The notes under the pieces were generated by a model, which did not search any database, was not told the DNA's origin, and saw only the letters and a program-made list of their open reading frames with translations. Shown here one piece after another: positions 1 through 12,249 of a stretch of 64,000 bases of DNA. How positions within the stretch are numbered: position 1 is the stretch's first letter; every line of letters begins with the position of its first letter. A program made the position numbers and the translations under genes. Source of the stretch: Channa striata (Eukaryota > Chordata > Actinopteri > Anabantiformes > Channidae); assembly GCA_033026295.1 (NCBI GenBank), contig CM065183.1, positions 19,733,157-19,797,156 on the forward strand, written 5' to 3'.

Positions 1-269
1 AATGGGAGCATCAGGTAGGGCCCTGGCATGTCCTTGAAAGGACTGCATCCTTTGTCCCACTACATGACACGTATTTTTATCAAGTGGCATAGGACTGTGG
101 ACAGAAATCAAAATTTCAATTACAATTCCACTGCCTTTTCTATTTATTTTGTTTACTAAATGTCCTAAATGTTCTGACATCACTGATTCAGTTGGTTCTA
201 CTCTGGGCAGTAAATGTCCAGAAAATGCCATAAAACCTTCTTCTGACTTCCCTATATTCAAATATCGCT

Positions 270-510
270 CTACTTGTAACTGATAAATGGCTCCAGGTGA
301 CATCACTTGGAGGAACCTAAGGCTCTGATCACGTCATCTCGTTGCTCACAATATGAAGTTTGTAATCGTGGTCTACCTGCTCTTCCTAAACCGTCAGAGC
401 TCCAATGATGGACAAGTTCCTCTGGGTGAGTTTCTCAGCTAGAAATATTTTATTAAAGGGAAGTTTAAAAGCATTCGCGCTCCTAAACTAAAGCCGTAGA
501 AAGCAGCATT
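270..510 (+). repeat. Dispersed repeat family, copy A
   Basis: The segment at 337-366 matches the reverse complement of 8663-8692 at 27 of 30 bases. It also matches 27081-27130, and 482-505 matches 27242-27265 at 23 of 24 bases. The order of the shared blocks is the same in copy A and at 27 kb. A block resembling CTCCAGATGACATCA precedes each copy. No coding capacity or terminal repeats were identified, so the class is unknown. Confidence 0.7.
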
Positions 511-582
511 CAGCTCGCTTCCTATGGTTCTCATTCCCGGAGCATGTGTACATGACCGGCTAAAGATATCTCTCGTACCTGA

Positions 583-730
583 GTTCTGTTTCTGTAGCTG
601 AAAAACGGCTCTAGATGACATCAACCGGAGGCCTTTTTTTTTTTTGTTTGCATTCAGATGACGTCATCTCATCCTGCTAAGAAGGTTGTGTTTGTCTGCT
701 TATCCAAACTCCAACTGTAAACTCCTAATG
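583..730 (+). repeat. Dispersed repeat family, partial second copy (A')
   Basis: The GGCTCTAGATGACATCA block at about 607 echoes GGCTCCAGGTGACATCA at about 287 in copy A, giving a head-to-tail pair about 320 bases apart. The rest of this copy is poorly preserved and includes a T run. Confidence 0.4.
656..669. promoter_or_regulatory. 14-base palindrome containing a CRE core (TGACGTCA)
   Basis: AGATGACGTCATCT is a perfect palindrome around the CREB/ATF consensus. It lies in the partial repeat copy A', so it may simply come from the repeat. Function is not shown. Confidence 0.25.
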
Positions 731-3389
731 GTGAAAAACTCCCCCAGATTCCATCAGTAAGAAGCGTATATGTTTTTTTTAGTTTTGGGAAAACAGAAGG
801 GTATTAAAAAGTATTAATAAACATGTACTACCCTATGTAGAAGCATAGGAGGTTAGTACAATATTGGTGAAGTCAGGTTTTAAAGTACCTCCATGTTTAT
901 GGATAAGCAGGCAGTGTTTTATGTATTAAGAGTTTCTATTAGACTACCATTAATTTATAACTTGGCAACTTAAAAGGCCATTTGACATTAAAATCCTCAA
1001 TTGCTTTTGCTAAAAATGAAACACGACTTCTCATCTACACATACTGACAGTCTAATAACATGCAAGCAACCGAGTGAATAGTGTGGGTTTAATGAGGGCG
1101 TGAAGAAGCGGGCGACCGTGCAGGTTCGTAACGCAGCGACAAACAGCTGAAACACCCGAGTCAGCGAGCAGATGTGCAGATGAGCGAGTGAAGCGCCTTA
1201 GCAAGTGTTTCCGCTCTCTGTATTCCTCTGAGGGGCCACTCAGACCCCCTAGGCGCTCGCCCTGACCCTGAATATCCTGATGCAGCTCGGCCCTCTGGGA
1301 CACGAGGGCAGCGGCCCTGAACCTGACGTGAATGCAGAGCCGGGAACTTTAGTCAATAAATCACTCGACGTGGCTGATGTGGTCGAAAACGTGGCACCTT
1401 TTTCTCGTCCAAACAGTTGCATCTTTTAGAGCTTTATCTAGAGCTCAACTTCCAAGCCATGAATTTATTCACCTGTATCACACAGATGGATGCAGACCTG
1501 GTAGATACACGGTAACAACATTTTGGGTTTGAAGTGGAGAGGTGTGTTACAGACACTTTTCAGTCCCTAAAATATTTTATTTTCATTTCATTTCATTTAA
1601 TAATTGATTTGGCATGAAATGGCTAAATACTGTATCTGTAGGGCTAAGCTCAGTTCTCACGTGCTGTACTCATATAAGAATCGATGCAGGAATAGAGAGC
1701 CGTGCATTGTTTGCTGTCGCAACATTTCACTGGTGTGACCAGAGTCAGAGTCATATGAGAAGCGCTTTTAAAAAAACTGAACATATGGATTCATCAGTAC
1801 ATACGCTCTGCATGTGTCCATATGGAGGTCGTGTATCTGCCGAATCTCCACACTCTGTCCTGTGTTCTCACAAAACTATTAGCACTTCAACCAAAGCGTA
1901 CTACATGTTGACTTTCGTATTTGAATTGCAAAGAGGAAGGAATTCTAAATAAGAAGTGACAGTGACACTGACTGGGAATGGCTCGAATACTGAACCATTT
2001 GGATTTGTAATTACATCCCCTTTGCAATTCAAATCATTGTCTCTCTTGCCGAGTCCGTGGCTTTCTGCAACTATTTGAGTGTGAAGACCCGTTAATGTCT
2101 GTTCCACGACTACATTTCAGCACTTTAAAGTAAGGCCTTTTATTAATAGCAGTGAATTGAAACAGACCTAACTCCCTTTCAATCACTAGAGGCTCATTTT
2201 GCCTGAAAACTGAGTTGGTGATAATAATGTTCTATTAGACGACTGCAGAGTTTTTGTAAAAATCTGTCCCTTAGCGGTTTTTAGCAGCCAAATATTTTAT
2301 TAACAATGGATCAAATACTTGCATGTAATTTAAAAGGTTTTGACTTGAAGCTATAGCAAAACAGCAATAAAGCTTTTGCATGTGCAGCTATGAAAAGACG
2401 TTCCTGTTTTTACAAATAAACGTGCTCTGCAGACTCACATTTTTTTTTTTGTTTTAAAAGAAATGGTTTCCCTCAGTTTTGGACAAAATCTGATGATAAT
2501 GTATGAAGGCACATGATGCAATTTGTCATTGTTTACAAGACATGTCCTCCCCCCAAATCAAGATCTGATAAGTTGGTCCTGACCTGCAGGATACTTTATC
2601 ACAGCCACTCGAGCTGCTTGATGTTTATGATGATACATGCCTGTGGGTATTTCTTATTCCTCATCATCGCAGTGGCCTTACGAGCCATCACTTATGAGGT
2701 ATTACTCAGTTAAAGCTGTAAGAAGCTGCCTGTAGTTATGAGCTGGTGAAAGCCAACATTTGGAATCTGTCCAGATGTCATGAAGCAGGCTGACCAATGC
2801 TAGTTAGAAACGGAGGCATGAATGCACAGTCACAAACACAGTAATGTCACACCTCTGTGCGCACACACGAGCACAGCGCGCCACCTTTAACCAGACACAC
2901 GGGTATCAAAGCCCAAACACACACACACAAAATGCACTTTAACATGCATTCTGTACGTGATGACGTTTGGCCGTTTTCTCAAATTGAATTTCACGTCTGC
3001 TCACGTTTTGCTTGGTTTATTACTCAGATAATCACCATGGTTATGAAAAATGACAATTATGCAGCTCTTTTAATTTTTATAGAACAATATTTTGTGTTTC
3101 GGACTCATACGACAATTCTTACGCAACTTGTATTTTTGTGTTTAAATTTTTTGTAAATCCTAAATGAAAGTCAACAACTGTTAGAATCTGTGTTGAAGCA
3201 AATAATAAAAAAGCCACACATGCGTTGGTACTGGCTACTTTAATATGAGCATTTGTGTCTCTGTATTGTTGTAAATTTAATACTTTTCGGTTTAAAAGTC
3301 ATGTGAAGTCCACTCCTCTGGCTTTTCTAAAATTGTTTTCCAGCAGCAGCAGCCATGTGTTTTCTCGATGTCTGTCCCATTAATGTAAA
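731..3389. other. No gene recognised
   Basis: Mostly AT-rich sequence. A CpG-richer patch at about 1050-1330 has an 83-codon ORF on the minus strand that matches no family I know. A short CA-rich stretch lies near 2917-2930. Confidence 0.6.
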
Positions 3390-3680
3390 CGCGAAGTGAA
3401 TTTCTTCGAGTGTCCACCGGGATTCAGTGATGAACTGATTAGATTTTGGCATTAAAGGTCAAGATCCTTGTGCACCCGAATCTGTTTGTGTGAATGTGAT
3501 ATCATAGAATTGAAGGATAAACTGATTTTTGTGGACACATGTCACTGTGACCTTATGACTGTCCCATTCTTGCTATAGGAACACTATAGCGATATAATTG
3601 TTATATCTGTCACCAACTTTCACTTGGACTCGTCCATGAACTCATCAGATCTTAGAAAGATGTAAGAAAAACAATGTGAC
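3390..3680 (+). repeat. Degraded teleost dispersed repeat
   Basis: The blocks GATGAACTGATTAGATTTTG, AAGGTCAAGATC, CACTGTGACCTTATGACTGT, CCCATTCTTG and CACTTGGACTCGTCCATGAA recur in this order in a common fish repeat, often tandem, that I recognise. The copy here is heavily diverged and seems to include parts of two units. It has no coding capacity. Confidence 0.6.
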
Positions 3681-6600
3681 AAAGAGAGAAGACAGGATAA
3701 GAAATTCTGAGAGACAGAAGACAGGAATGGCAGGGACTTGGAAATAGGACGGAAGGAATGATGGAAAAAGCTAACAAAGAGAAGGGCTGTGGGGAAACAG
3801 TTTATGTGACTAATATTTATGGCTACATCCTAACTTGAATATAAATTATGAATCTGTAAATGTCCAGTAGCAGTCCAGTATCCAGCACTTCCTCCTCTGA
3901 CAAAAAGTGTACACCTACACAAAAATAGCAAAAACCACACACTTCCACCCACAGACTCTTTCTCCACTGCCACTCTCTCATTAGCTACTGTACATGCTCT
4001 TGCATCAGACGCTGAGTCCGTCACTCCACATTCACAGTTGACAGACCTGCTGCCTGCGTCAGTGTCATCATTTCAGTCCACGACAGGGCGAGTTTGCTGT
4101 GTGATGAGTATAAATCCTGCATCAGCACCGAGTCTCTCGCAGGCCTGCTGCTGCTGCTGCTGCTGGCAGCACACCGTGTCACTCCTCATCATCCCCTCCG
4201 AACCAACAGCTCGCCACTTTTCTTCATCCTGCTGCCTATCACAGGTCTCCTGGCTCTCCCCCTTCTCTTGGTGTCCAGGGAAAGTGGCGAGTAACCACCT
4301 TTTTAATTACTCCGCTGCAGTCAGTCGGTGTGTTAATGCTCGCAACATCCTCTGGACAAATCTGCATTCTCTTCTCGTTTGACCTCTTAATCACTCCATT
4401 CATGTGAAACTGGATTAACTCGGATGAGTTTCTTAAAAATTTTTTTATAAAGCAGCAGTTTTGCCATGTTCACACTCATTTAAAGTCACTGCATCAAAAT
4501 AGCTTTGTTAGTTTATGGAACTCTAACAACGTAGCAATCAACACTTTGTCCTTGCGCGTGAATTATGAATTCACACTCATCAGAGTCAGCTTAACACTTT
4601 TAGATAGCTCTGGGGCAAATGTTCAAAACTATATCCAATGTCTGAGTGGACAAACAACTCTCTGTCTCTAAACGTTCTACTGTTCATCACTGACATGTTG
4701 TGCAAACTTTAGTGTAGCTGTGGTGCATGAGAACCTTCTTGTATTGTTATTCATATACAGAAACAGGCGTTAGTTCAAATTTATTTTGAGCCTGAATGAA
4801 ATAGTTGTTGATCTTTATAGTCCCCTCGCTCTTCGTCTTTCCCTCATCCCAAACTGGACAGACGGACTGAAAATGTGCACCTCTCAGAATTGCGGCTCTT
4901 TCTTTTAGCTGCACTATGATGTTAACGTTTGTGTTTTACAATGAAGCGTCTCAGGACGTCCCTCGCTGCACGATCAGACGCAAGTTACGCGTGCCGCTGT
5001 GACGTCATTGTAGCTGTTGCAATTGGGTAATCTTCCACAGGAAGCAGGTTTCGCTGCCTTAACCTTTCATTTTTCATGCAAAACCACTTTAGTTGCATGT
5101 TTGGAGTTTAACAAATTTCGGCCCAAGTGAAGTCTCTCTATGGTTATTACAGCGTTAGTGTTTCCAAATTGCTCATTTTGTTTTGTTTCTTTTCATATAA
5201 ATAATGTTATCTACGATATGCTGGTGGTGATCAGCATATTGCTGTCACTGTTGTCAATCAATGTAGAGTAGACAGTTCGATCCCTGACTCCTCCGTTTTG
5301 TGTCGATGGGCAACGCACTGAACCCAAAGTTGGTTCAGTGGTTGAGAAAAATGGCGAGTCCAAACACGCAGCTCCTTGTTATTCCCCTCTGTTCCTCTGC
5401 TTTGCTTTGATTACCCCCTCCTGCTGCCCCCCCACGCCCATCCCTGATAACCGTCATCACAGTCTTTATATCGCGAGCTGATGGACCAAAATGGCGTCAG
5501 TGGCCGAATGTTTTATTGAAACCAGGTCGATGAATTCTCAGTGGAACGGGTGCACAGACCCTCACACAGAGCTTGTTTGAGCCCATTTTCCTGAGAATTC
5601 ACCCAGCACCTAATTTTAGAGCATTTTGCTTTACTGGAACCTGTGGTGGATACCAGCTGCCAGCTCGAAATCACAGAACAGCTCCTTTTTCCTCAGTACA
5701 AGCAGGATGTTCGTGGGCTGCTTTAGGTAAATTATTCACAACCATATGTTAGTGATTACGTATCACTAGAATCAGTCATAATCCACAGAATGCCGCTTTT
5801 AAATGATGGTCAGACATGCAGAAATGTAGCAACGTTGTGCCAAAGTAGGACGTTTGTGGGCATTAGCTTCCCTTTTTCTCACAGAATTAAAAGCAGCCAC
5901 ACGATTACTGTCGCGTGAACTTGAAACACCTCTCCGCTCTTTGGGTGTGTTGATATCTGCTGAAATGTAAATGTATGTATCTGTTTGGACTCTATGTGTA
6001 TCCGGGCTCTGTCTTGAAATCATACGTGTGCGGTACAGTTTTCCTTAGCGTTTGACTGAAAATGTCTGTAAATAATCTGAGTGTGTGCGTGTTCGTTCAG
6101 CGGCTCGCTGGTTCCCGGACTTGCTTCATGTGCAGTGTGTTACTTTAAAAATCGGCTCTTTGATGTCTCACTTGTTTGTCTAATTCCTCCTCTGTATCGG
6201 GGCTGTTCTCCCTGTCTGCACAGGTTCCCTCTGGGTGCTCCAGTTTCCCACTGCTTTTCAAAGACATTTGCATCAGGTGAACAGGAAACTCCAAATGAAT
6301 CCTTGTGTTTTTATGGCCGTTCTCTCGTCTGAACGTCGGTGTTTCAGGTCCTGTTCTCTTATGTAGCACTGAACAGGAGATGGTCCACGTCAGGCTGTTC
6401 TACCTACAGAGGGCAGCTTTGATAGAATCTCGATGGAAACCTGTCAACGTGCCCACACGCTTGCTGTGGCTTCTCTGGACAGTTACTTTCTCCTCTTGAT
6501 GTCCAGGCCAGCTTTTGCATTCTCACATATACTGACCCAGTGCAGGCTTTTCAGACGGAAAACCCGTCATGTGCCGTCGACCAAACACCCTTCATATGAG

Positions 6601-8655
6601 ATGCCAAAAAGTGCCATAATTTTTATTCACTTTTGCCCTTTTTTAGTATAACTTTTCTACATTCCTTGACTATTTATGTTAATTCTGATGATGAAAGAAG
6701 GTTAGTACCAGTTGAATGGGCATTGATATGATATTAGACAAGTTATAGCTTGTTTTTTCAAGTCTTTTAATAATATCCCAACTTAAAAAGACATTCAGTC
6801 CTAAAAAGGTAAAAATCGCATGAATTCACGAAAGCTTGTGAGTTTTGGAAGAGGAAATACATTCACTATCACTGAAAATGAGTTCATACTGCAGCAGTTT
6901 CACTGCAGAAAGGAACATTGAGAAAATCTGCCAAGGAACCAAGACTTAAGATTTTAAAAGAGCTGTCGGAAAAATGCAAATGGTCAGAAATGTATTTTTG
7001 GCTACTTGCAGTGTAAGATCCTAAAAGGAGAGTGTACACGTCTGTGAATGATAAAGACACACAACTGTGGGTCTTACTTATTACCGTGTTTCATATTTCA
7101 CTTAGACAAGAGAAAACCCAACCTCTGGTGTCAAACGCTTTCTGATCCTGAGGAAAAAGTCGACAGGCTCCTCAGGATTCCTTTCAATGTCTAGTTAAAC
7201 TGGGAGAAGTCAGCGTCTGGCCTCAGAGTTTCCAGGATCCTGCGTGTTTTTTAAAACTGCGTTTCATAACACAAAGTGAAAGTACACTAATTGCTGTCAA
7301 ATCTTGAACGCTCGCTCCGTTTAAGACCAGCTCATTCTCTCGCTTATATCTTGTCTTCGTCTTTTTATCCCAAAGTTTTGCTCACTAAAAGTAACTTGCA
7401 CTTACGGTGACATTTCTTCTTGTTTTTCACCTGCATGTCCGTCACACCTGCAGGCTGCAGCTTTAATGGCGCTAACGGCTAATGGTCGCGTCTGTCCTCC
7501 TCCGACTGTTAGTTGAAGTGGACATCCATATTCATGCAAACACATGTAGGATAAAAATCGAAACGTCCTTGCCTCCCGTTTATTGCGCGTCGACTTAGAA
7601 CTGCAAACCGACACCTGCAACACAGCTGCCCTTTTTTGGGTTGCTCAGAGTTCGCCCACCCTGCCAGCCAATCAGAGTTGAGAATTCTCAGCCTACATGG
7701 ATGCAGATTTAGACAGTGTATTGAAGAATGGACGAGCCTTGTGTTTAGCGGCTGCACACAAATAGGCCTTTTCTTCCCAGTGAGGCACCAGAACTCTCAG
7801 TACCTGAGAGCAACGAGTAGTTGATGCATCCGCTCACAGATCTATTAGGGCGATTTTTTTCCCACATGTAACAGTCAGCAACATCCTCCCAGATATTCTC
7901 CTAGAGATCCCATTCACTTTGCAGCCAACTGTGAGGAAAAATGCCTTTTGCATTTTGGAACTTAAGTAGCAGCTGGAATTAAACTAAATCACATTACACG
8001 CAGACCTACATTGCACAAAATTCATTACCCAGCGGCCACAGTTCAAAAGCAGTACATTTGATCTGCTCCTTATTACTCCATTGACCCAGCTCCTCACATG
8101 CTAAGCCCCATTGATATGTACAAGGAAGCATTGATTACATTTCGTCGTTCCATCTAATCTCGCAAAGTACATGAGCCGTTAATGTTTAAATCAAAATCAA
8201 TACATAACTTAATCATTCAGACTCATCTCTAATTTGTTTGTCACAATCGATTGCCTTGGCCTGGGCGTGCTGTCTGCCTCTCTCCCCGTCAATTAAGGTG
8301 TGATAGGAGCAGACTGTAGCTGCTGGGCAGGGAGGGGAGGGGGTGAGGGGTCTGAGAGCAGCCCTGCTGACATTATGATCTATGAAGTGTTATGACCTTG
8401 GGTATATTAAGTCGCACTAGCTGAAATGAGAAGGGGATGATTTCACACAGTAGGTTTAACAAAAAGTGGGATTTTATCCTCATTTGGCACAGATTTTACA
8501 CAAACTCTGCAACAGGAAATGCACATAATTGTGAGTTTCCATCTGGTACAGTTGATGAATAGATTTGTTCACGTGAGCACTGATTTTCCCAGTTTGGCAA
8601 AGAAAACGTAGGGCAATTTTGATGCTTAAAAACAGTTGAGTAAATCAAACTTATA
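3681..8655. other. No gene recognised; short simple repeats
   Basis: Contains a (CTG)n run at about 4146-4165 and a CRE-like TGACGTCA at 5000-5007. The leucine-rich ORF starting at 4094 comes from the CTG run. I see no splice-bounded exon or known transposon here. Confidence 0.6.
4146..4165. repeat. (CTG)n microsatellite
   Basis: About six to seven CTG units in a row. Confidence 0.85.
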
Positions 8656-8662
8656 TTAAATA

Positions 8663-8760
8663 ATTACAAACTTCATAGTATGAGCAACAAGACGTTCTGC
8701 CATGTCATGTCATCTGGAGGCATTTCTCAGCTGGAAAAAGAGAATATTTTAACATGGGAC
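8663..8760 (-). repeat. Dispersed repeat family, copy B (reverse)
   Basis: The first 30 bases are the reverse complement of the core of copy A with three mismatches. The adjacent block TCATCTGGAGGCATTTCTCAG matches the CTGGAGGAGTTT part of the 27-kb copy. This orientation mix suggests the family contains an internal inverted arrangement. Confidence 0.6.
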
Positions 8761-9555
8761 ATTCAGAGGAAAGTTGAATGGCATTGATTTACATGTACTA
8801 CCCAAAAAAAACAAGTTCAGGATCAGTGAAGGCGTCCTTTAAGTTATTCGTTTCTAAGAGCACAGCAACATTGGCTCGAGGAGCTTTTTCTGAAAGTGAT
8901 GGGCCAAAGGTAAGGCAGCTCTCCTCCACTGAGCTACTATGGCAACAGCTGCAGCCTTGATCTACAGTGGTGGCACTTTTCAGAGTCATGACGGAAAGTC
9001 AAAACTCAGCCCCCAGCTCGCCAACAGAGAGGCAGGGGGTCCTCACAGCATGGCGCACAGAAACAACAATCGTCACGCTGCGATGTCGACTCCATGTCCT
9101 TTAGACACAATAACATAACAACAAGCTTGTCAAGGTAACGAAACACGTGTCCAGTGTCTCCCACAAGATTTGTGCTACAGAGAATTTGCTTCTTTAGTGT
9201 GAGTTTAGTCTGATGCTGTGTGAATAGCACAAATATTGTCTATTTTTTACGTTTGCTTATTAACACAAACATTCACACAGACACACACTAGCAACAGGTT
9301 TTATTTGTCCTGTCATTAGTTTAAATTGTAGAACTGTCCAACAGGTGATCTGAGCCTCTTTTTGATATTTTGAGCAACAAAGAGCAAAGGGAAATGTTCC
9401 TGTAGGTAACTGATCGTAGATGTGTTTTTTTACAGATTTTTAAAAAACGGACCGTCATAAATACACGTTTGGGAAAACACTGCATGATGTGGTTAGTACA
9501 GTATAAAAAAATTGACTTTATAAACAATGTGTACTTTTTTCCTCACGTTTGCACA

Positions 9556-9625
9556 TTTAACTTTACATTTACACATTTGGCTCACGCTTATGTCAAAAGC
9601 GACTTATAGGTGCGGTACAAGGCAA
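9556..9625 (+). repeat. Fragment of a common teleost repeat (AAAGCGACTTA-type)
   Basis: CATTTGGCTCACGCTTATGT followed by CAAAAGCGACTTATAGG resembles a very abundant fish repeat end in which a CATTTGGCAGACGCTTTTAT-like block precedes CCAAAGCGACTTACA. Only about 70 bases are recognisable. Confidence 0.5.
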
Positions 9626-10560
9626 GTAAAAATGCTGTCCTGGAGCAAACATCAAAGCAGCTAAACTTAACTAAAAACGTTACTGTTGATCGTCAGCATT
9701 ATGAACAGCTTTGTTGTATTTAAAGCTGCTACATTTTTCCAGTTTACAGGAAAACAGTACAGCACAGGCACAACTCCCTATATTTAAAAAAAAATCCATC
9801 TTGATATTGACAGCACAGGTTCTTGCAACGCTGACATTGCCGCAACCAAATCCTGTACCAGCAGTGGTGAAGTGATGGGAACCTCAGGCAGCAATTAGAG
9901 TTCACATAAAGCCAAGGCATGTGGACAATGGCGCACTGCTGCCCACAGAACACAGCAGCTGACTGTTCGGCCACGTTCCTGCAACATCTCGGAGAAATCC
10001 TCGCTCAAGCCTGTGCTGATTCCAGACTCGTATCTGATTAGTCCCTTTGAAACAAATTAAATGGAAGTTGGCTGGATATTGACGGGGTGCAGGTATAAAA
10101 GTTGTCTCCTTAAACAGCCTTGGTGTAGCAAAGCCTTGTGCGCTGTCAGTGTTTTGAAAGCTTGGAGGGATTTCAGAGGCTTTAAGCTGCAGTGGATCCG
10201 TCACTCCCTTGTGATGTCCAGGGGGTCTGATCATACTCTATGATATTGCTTTCATGGGGTCTTTTTGAAAGTCCAGTTTTGTTGATTTGGGGCTCTGCCG
10301 TCATTTGCCAAAAGATTACCGCCCATTCAGCATACAAATATCTTATCCACTCACTTGATAATGTCAATTGGCATCAAGAGTTTATCCTGATGTTAGAGCT
10401 GTTTAGGTGAGGAGCTCGTATCCCACTGAACTCTGACCTCATATCCCAGACTCCTGCCAAATTCAAAGGCAGGTAAAGGACTCCCTGACTACCATGTGGA
10501 AGCAGCTTGCATGAAAAGTGCTCATATTCAGTCATAGTCGGATGCTGAAGCTTTCTGAGG
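9626..10560. other. No gene recognised
   Basis: No splice-bounded exon or repeat was recognised here. The overlapping short ORFs on both strands look like chance. Confidence 0.55.
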
Positions 10561-10639
10561 ATCGCTGGCTTTATTGGCTACGTTTTCTATACACACACGA
10601 ACACACTGTGACACTGTTGTAGTACCAGTAGTAGGTGGT

Positions 10640-10940
10640 CCTACCAACCTGCCCAGTGTTTTGTTGTTGCTTTCGCTGCTCTTTTCTTTTCTCTCTCCAC
10701 TTTCCACTCACCCCAACCGGTCAAGGCAGATGGCGGCCCACCCGAGCCTGGTTCTGCTGGAGGTTTCTTCCGTTAAAGGGAGTTTTTCCTCTCCACTGTT
10801 GCCTATCGCTGCTCAAGGGGGATTTGTTGGGTTTTCTCTTGATGTCTGTTTAGTCTTGAGTTTATTATGTAAAGTGCCTTGAGATGACTTTGTTGTAAAT
10901 TGGCGCTATATGAATAAAGTTGAATTGAATTGAATTGATC
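10640..10940 (+). mobile_element. 5'-truncated LINE 3' end with (TTGAA)n-type tail
   Basis: This is the 3' part of a non-LTR retrotransposon. It runs through GAGCCTGGTTCTGCTGGAGG, CTCAAGGGGGATTTGTTGGG and GTGCCTTGAGATGACTTTGT to GGCGCTATATGAATAAAG and a GAATTGAATTGAATTG tail at about 10920-10938. The same blocks occur in reverse at 17669-17870, where they are attached to LINE protein remnants, so both belong to one family. The short ORFs here are not genes. Confidence 0.75.
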
Positions 10941-12249
10941 TCTTTTCTGCAGTTCACTGCAGAATAAAAGCAGCAGCATCATCCTGAATGTGAAACCAGT
11001 GCTGGAATACATTTTCAGACACTTATACGCAGCCAGTGGTGACAAATGTCAACTTACAGGCCACAAACTGTATTTAAGCGGGTGGAAAATGAAATGAATG
11101 CATCTTAAGGTCTTTTATCGGTCTCCTTGTTATGTGAGTGACAAAAGTAGTTCTAGCTTCCCACCACGTGTGTCAACTCAACATGTTGACAGTAAAAGTA
11201 AGTTGATGCACTGAAGAATTGTGACGCCTGAACTTCACTTGGAAGATGCCAGGAAACCAAAAATAATATCTGTGAAAATGACATCCACTGCAATACGACA
11301 GTCCTCTTCAAATATGTCCACCACTACCATACTAATGGACACCTTTGGTAGTTTCAACAATCCTCATACAGTCACTAAACCCGTGGCATGGTCTCCATTT
11401 ACACACAGTGTTTGTCAGTCTGCGACCTGGATTAGCTTCTTTGTTTGAGGTGAAATAGACTGACGGACATTACCCGTGAGTATTAGATATCTATAATTAA
11501 GTACATTTACAGTATTTGTGAGTACTTTGACTTCTCCGCTATTTATAGTACAGTGGAGTAGTAATGCTTGCTGACGTACTTTATAATTTTTCATGACCAA
11601 GTGAAACCACAGGCTGAAAACAACCAAACGCAGCCAGAGAAGATTCAGCGTTTTCTTCGTCTGTACGGGGATTTTAGACTGTGTGTTAATTGAGAAAATG
11701 ACTGACATTATCCTTTAAGTGCTGGAGAAGTAACCACAGAGCTGACAGACACTCACCACCCGAAAAGAATTTGTATATTAGGTTCCAGAAATTACTTGCG
11801 GACCTGCTGCTGTCTTGTTTGTCTCCCTCGAAAGCGCAAAATACTGGCTTTTAAAAATTCCATCAAATTTGAGGAAACATCCAGAGGAATATTAAGTTGC
11901 TTAGTGTCTGCTTGTTGCCAACTCTTTTTGTCTGTCGGAATGTTATTTATGATTCCGTTCCCATGAAACTTGGATTCACTTGATCTCGATCATCGTCGTC
12001 TCAGCACAGCACAAGTTCTCTGTTGCAAATGTCTTTACGCTTTTCTACTGATTTCTCACAGTTTTTACACACAAAACCTCCTTGCAAAATTTTTAACCCC
12101 TTGTGCATCTGTGAACAACCACCTACACAAGCTTCTCGGATCAGTGATCAGGCCTTATCATGTATACAAGATGTTCCGCTGTGCTGATGTTATCAAGTCT
12201 GGATAATGGACGAACCTGTGGCCTAATGGACTTTCACAGTATAGTTTGT
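10941..12249. other. No gene recognised
   Basis: AT-rich sequence without a recognised exon, repeat or RNA gene. Confidence 0.55.

Noticed and set aside
4094..4294. Signal-peptide-like leucine-rich ORF
   Set aside because: The leucines come from a CTG microsatellite, and there is no phase-1 donor at a fitting place.
10574..10882. 102-codon ORF
   Set aside because: It lies in a LINE 3' untranslated region, and the same sequence occurs without an ORF at 17.7 kb.
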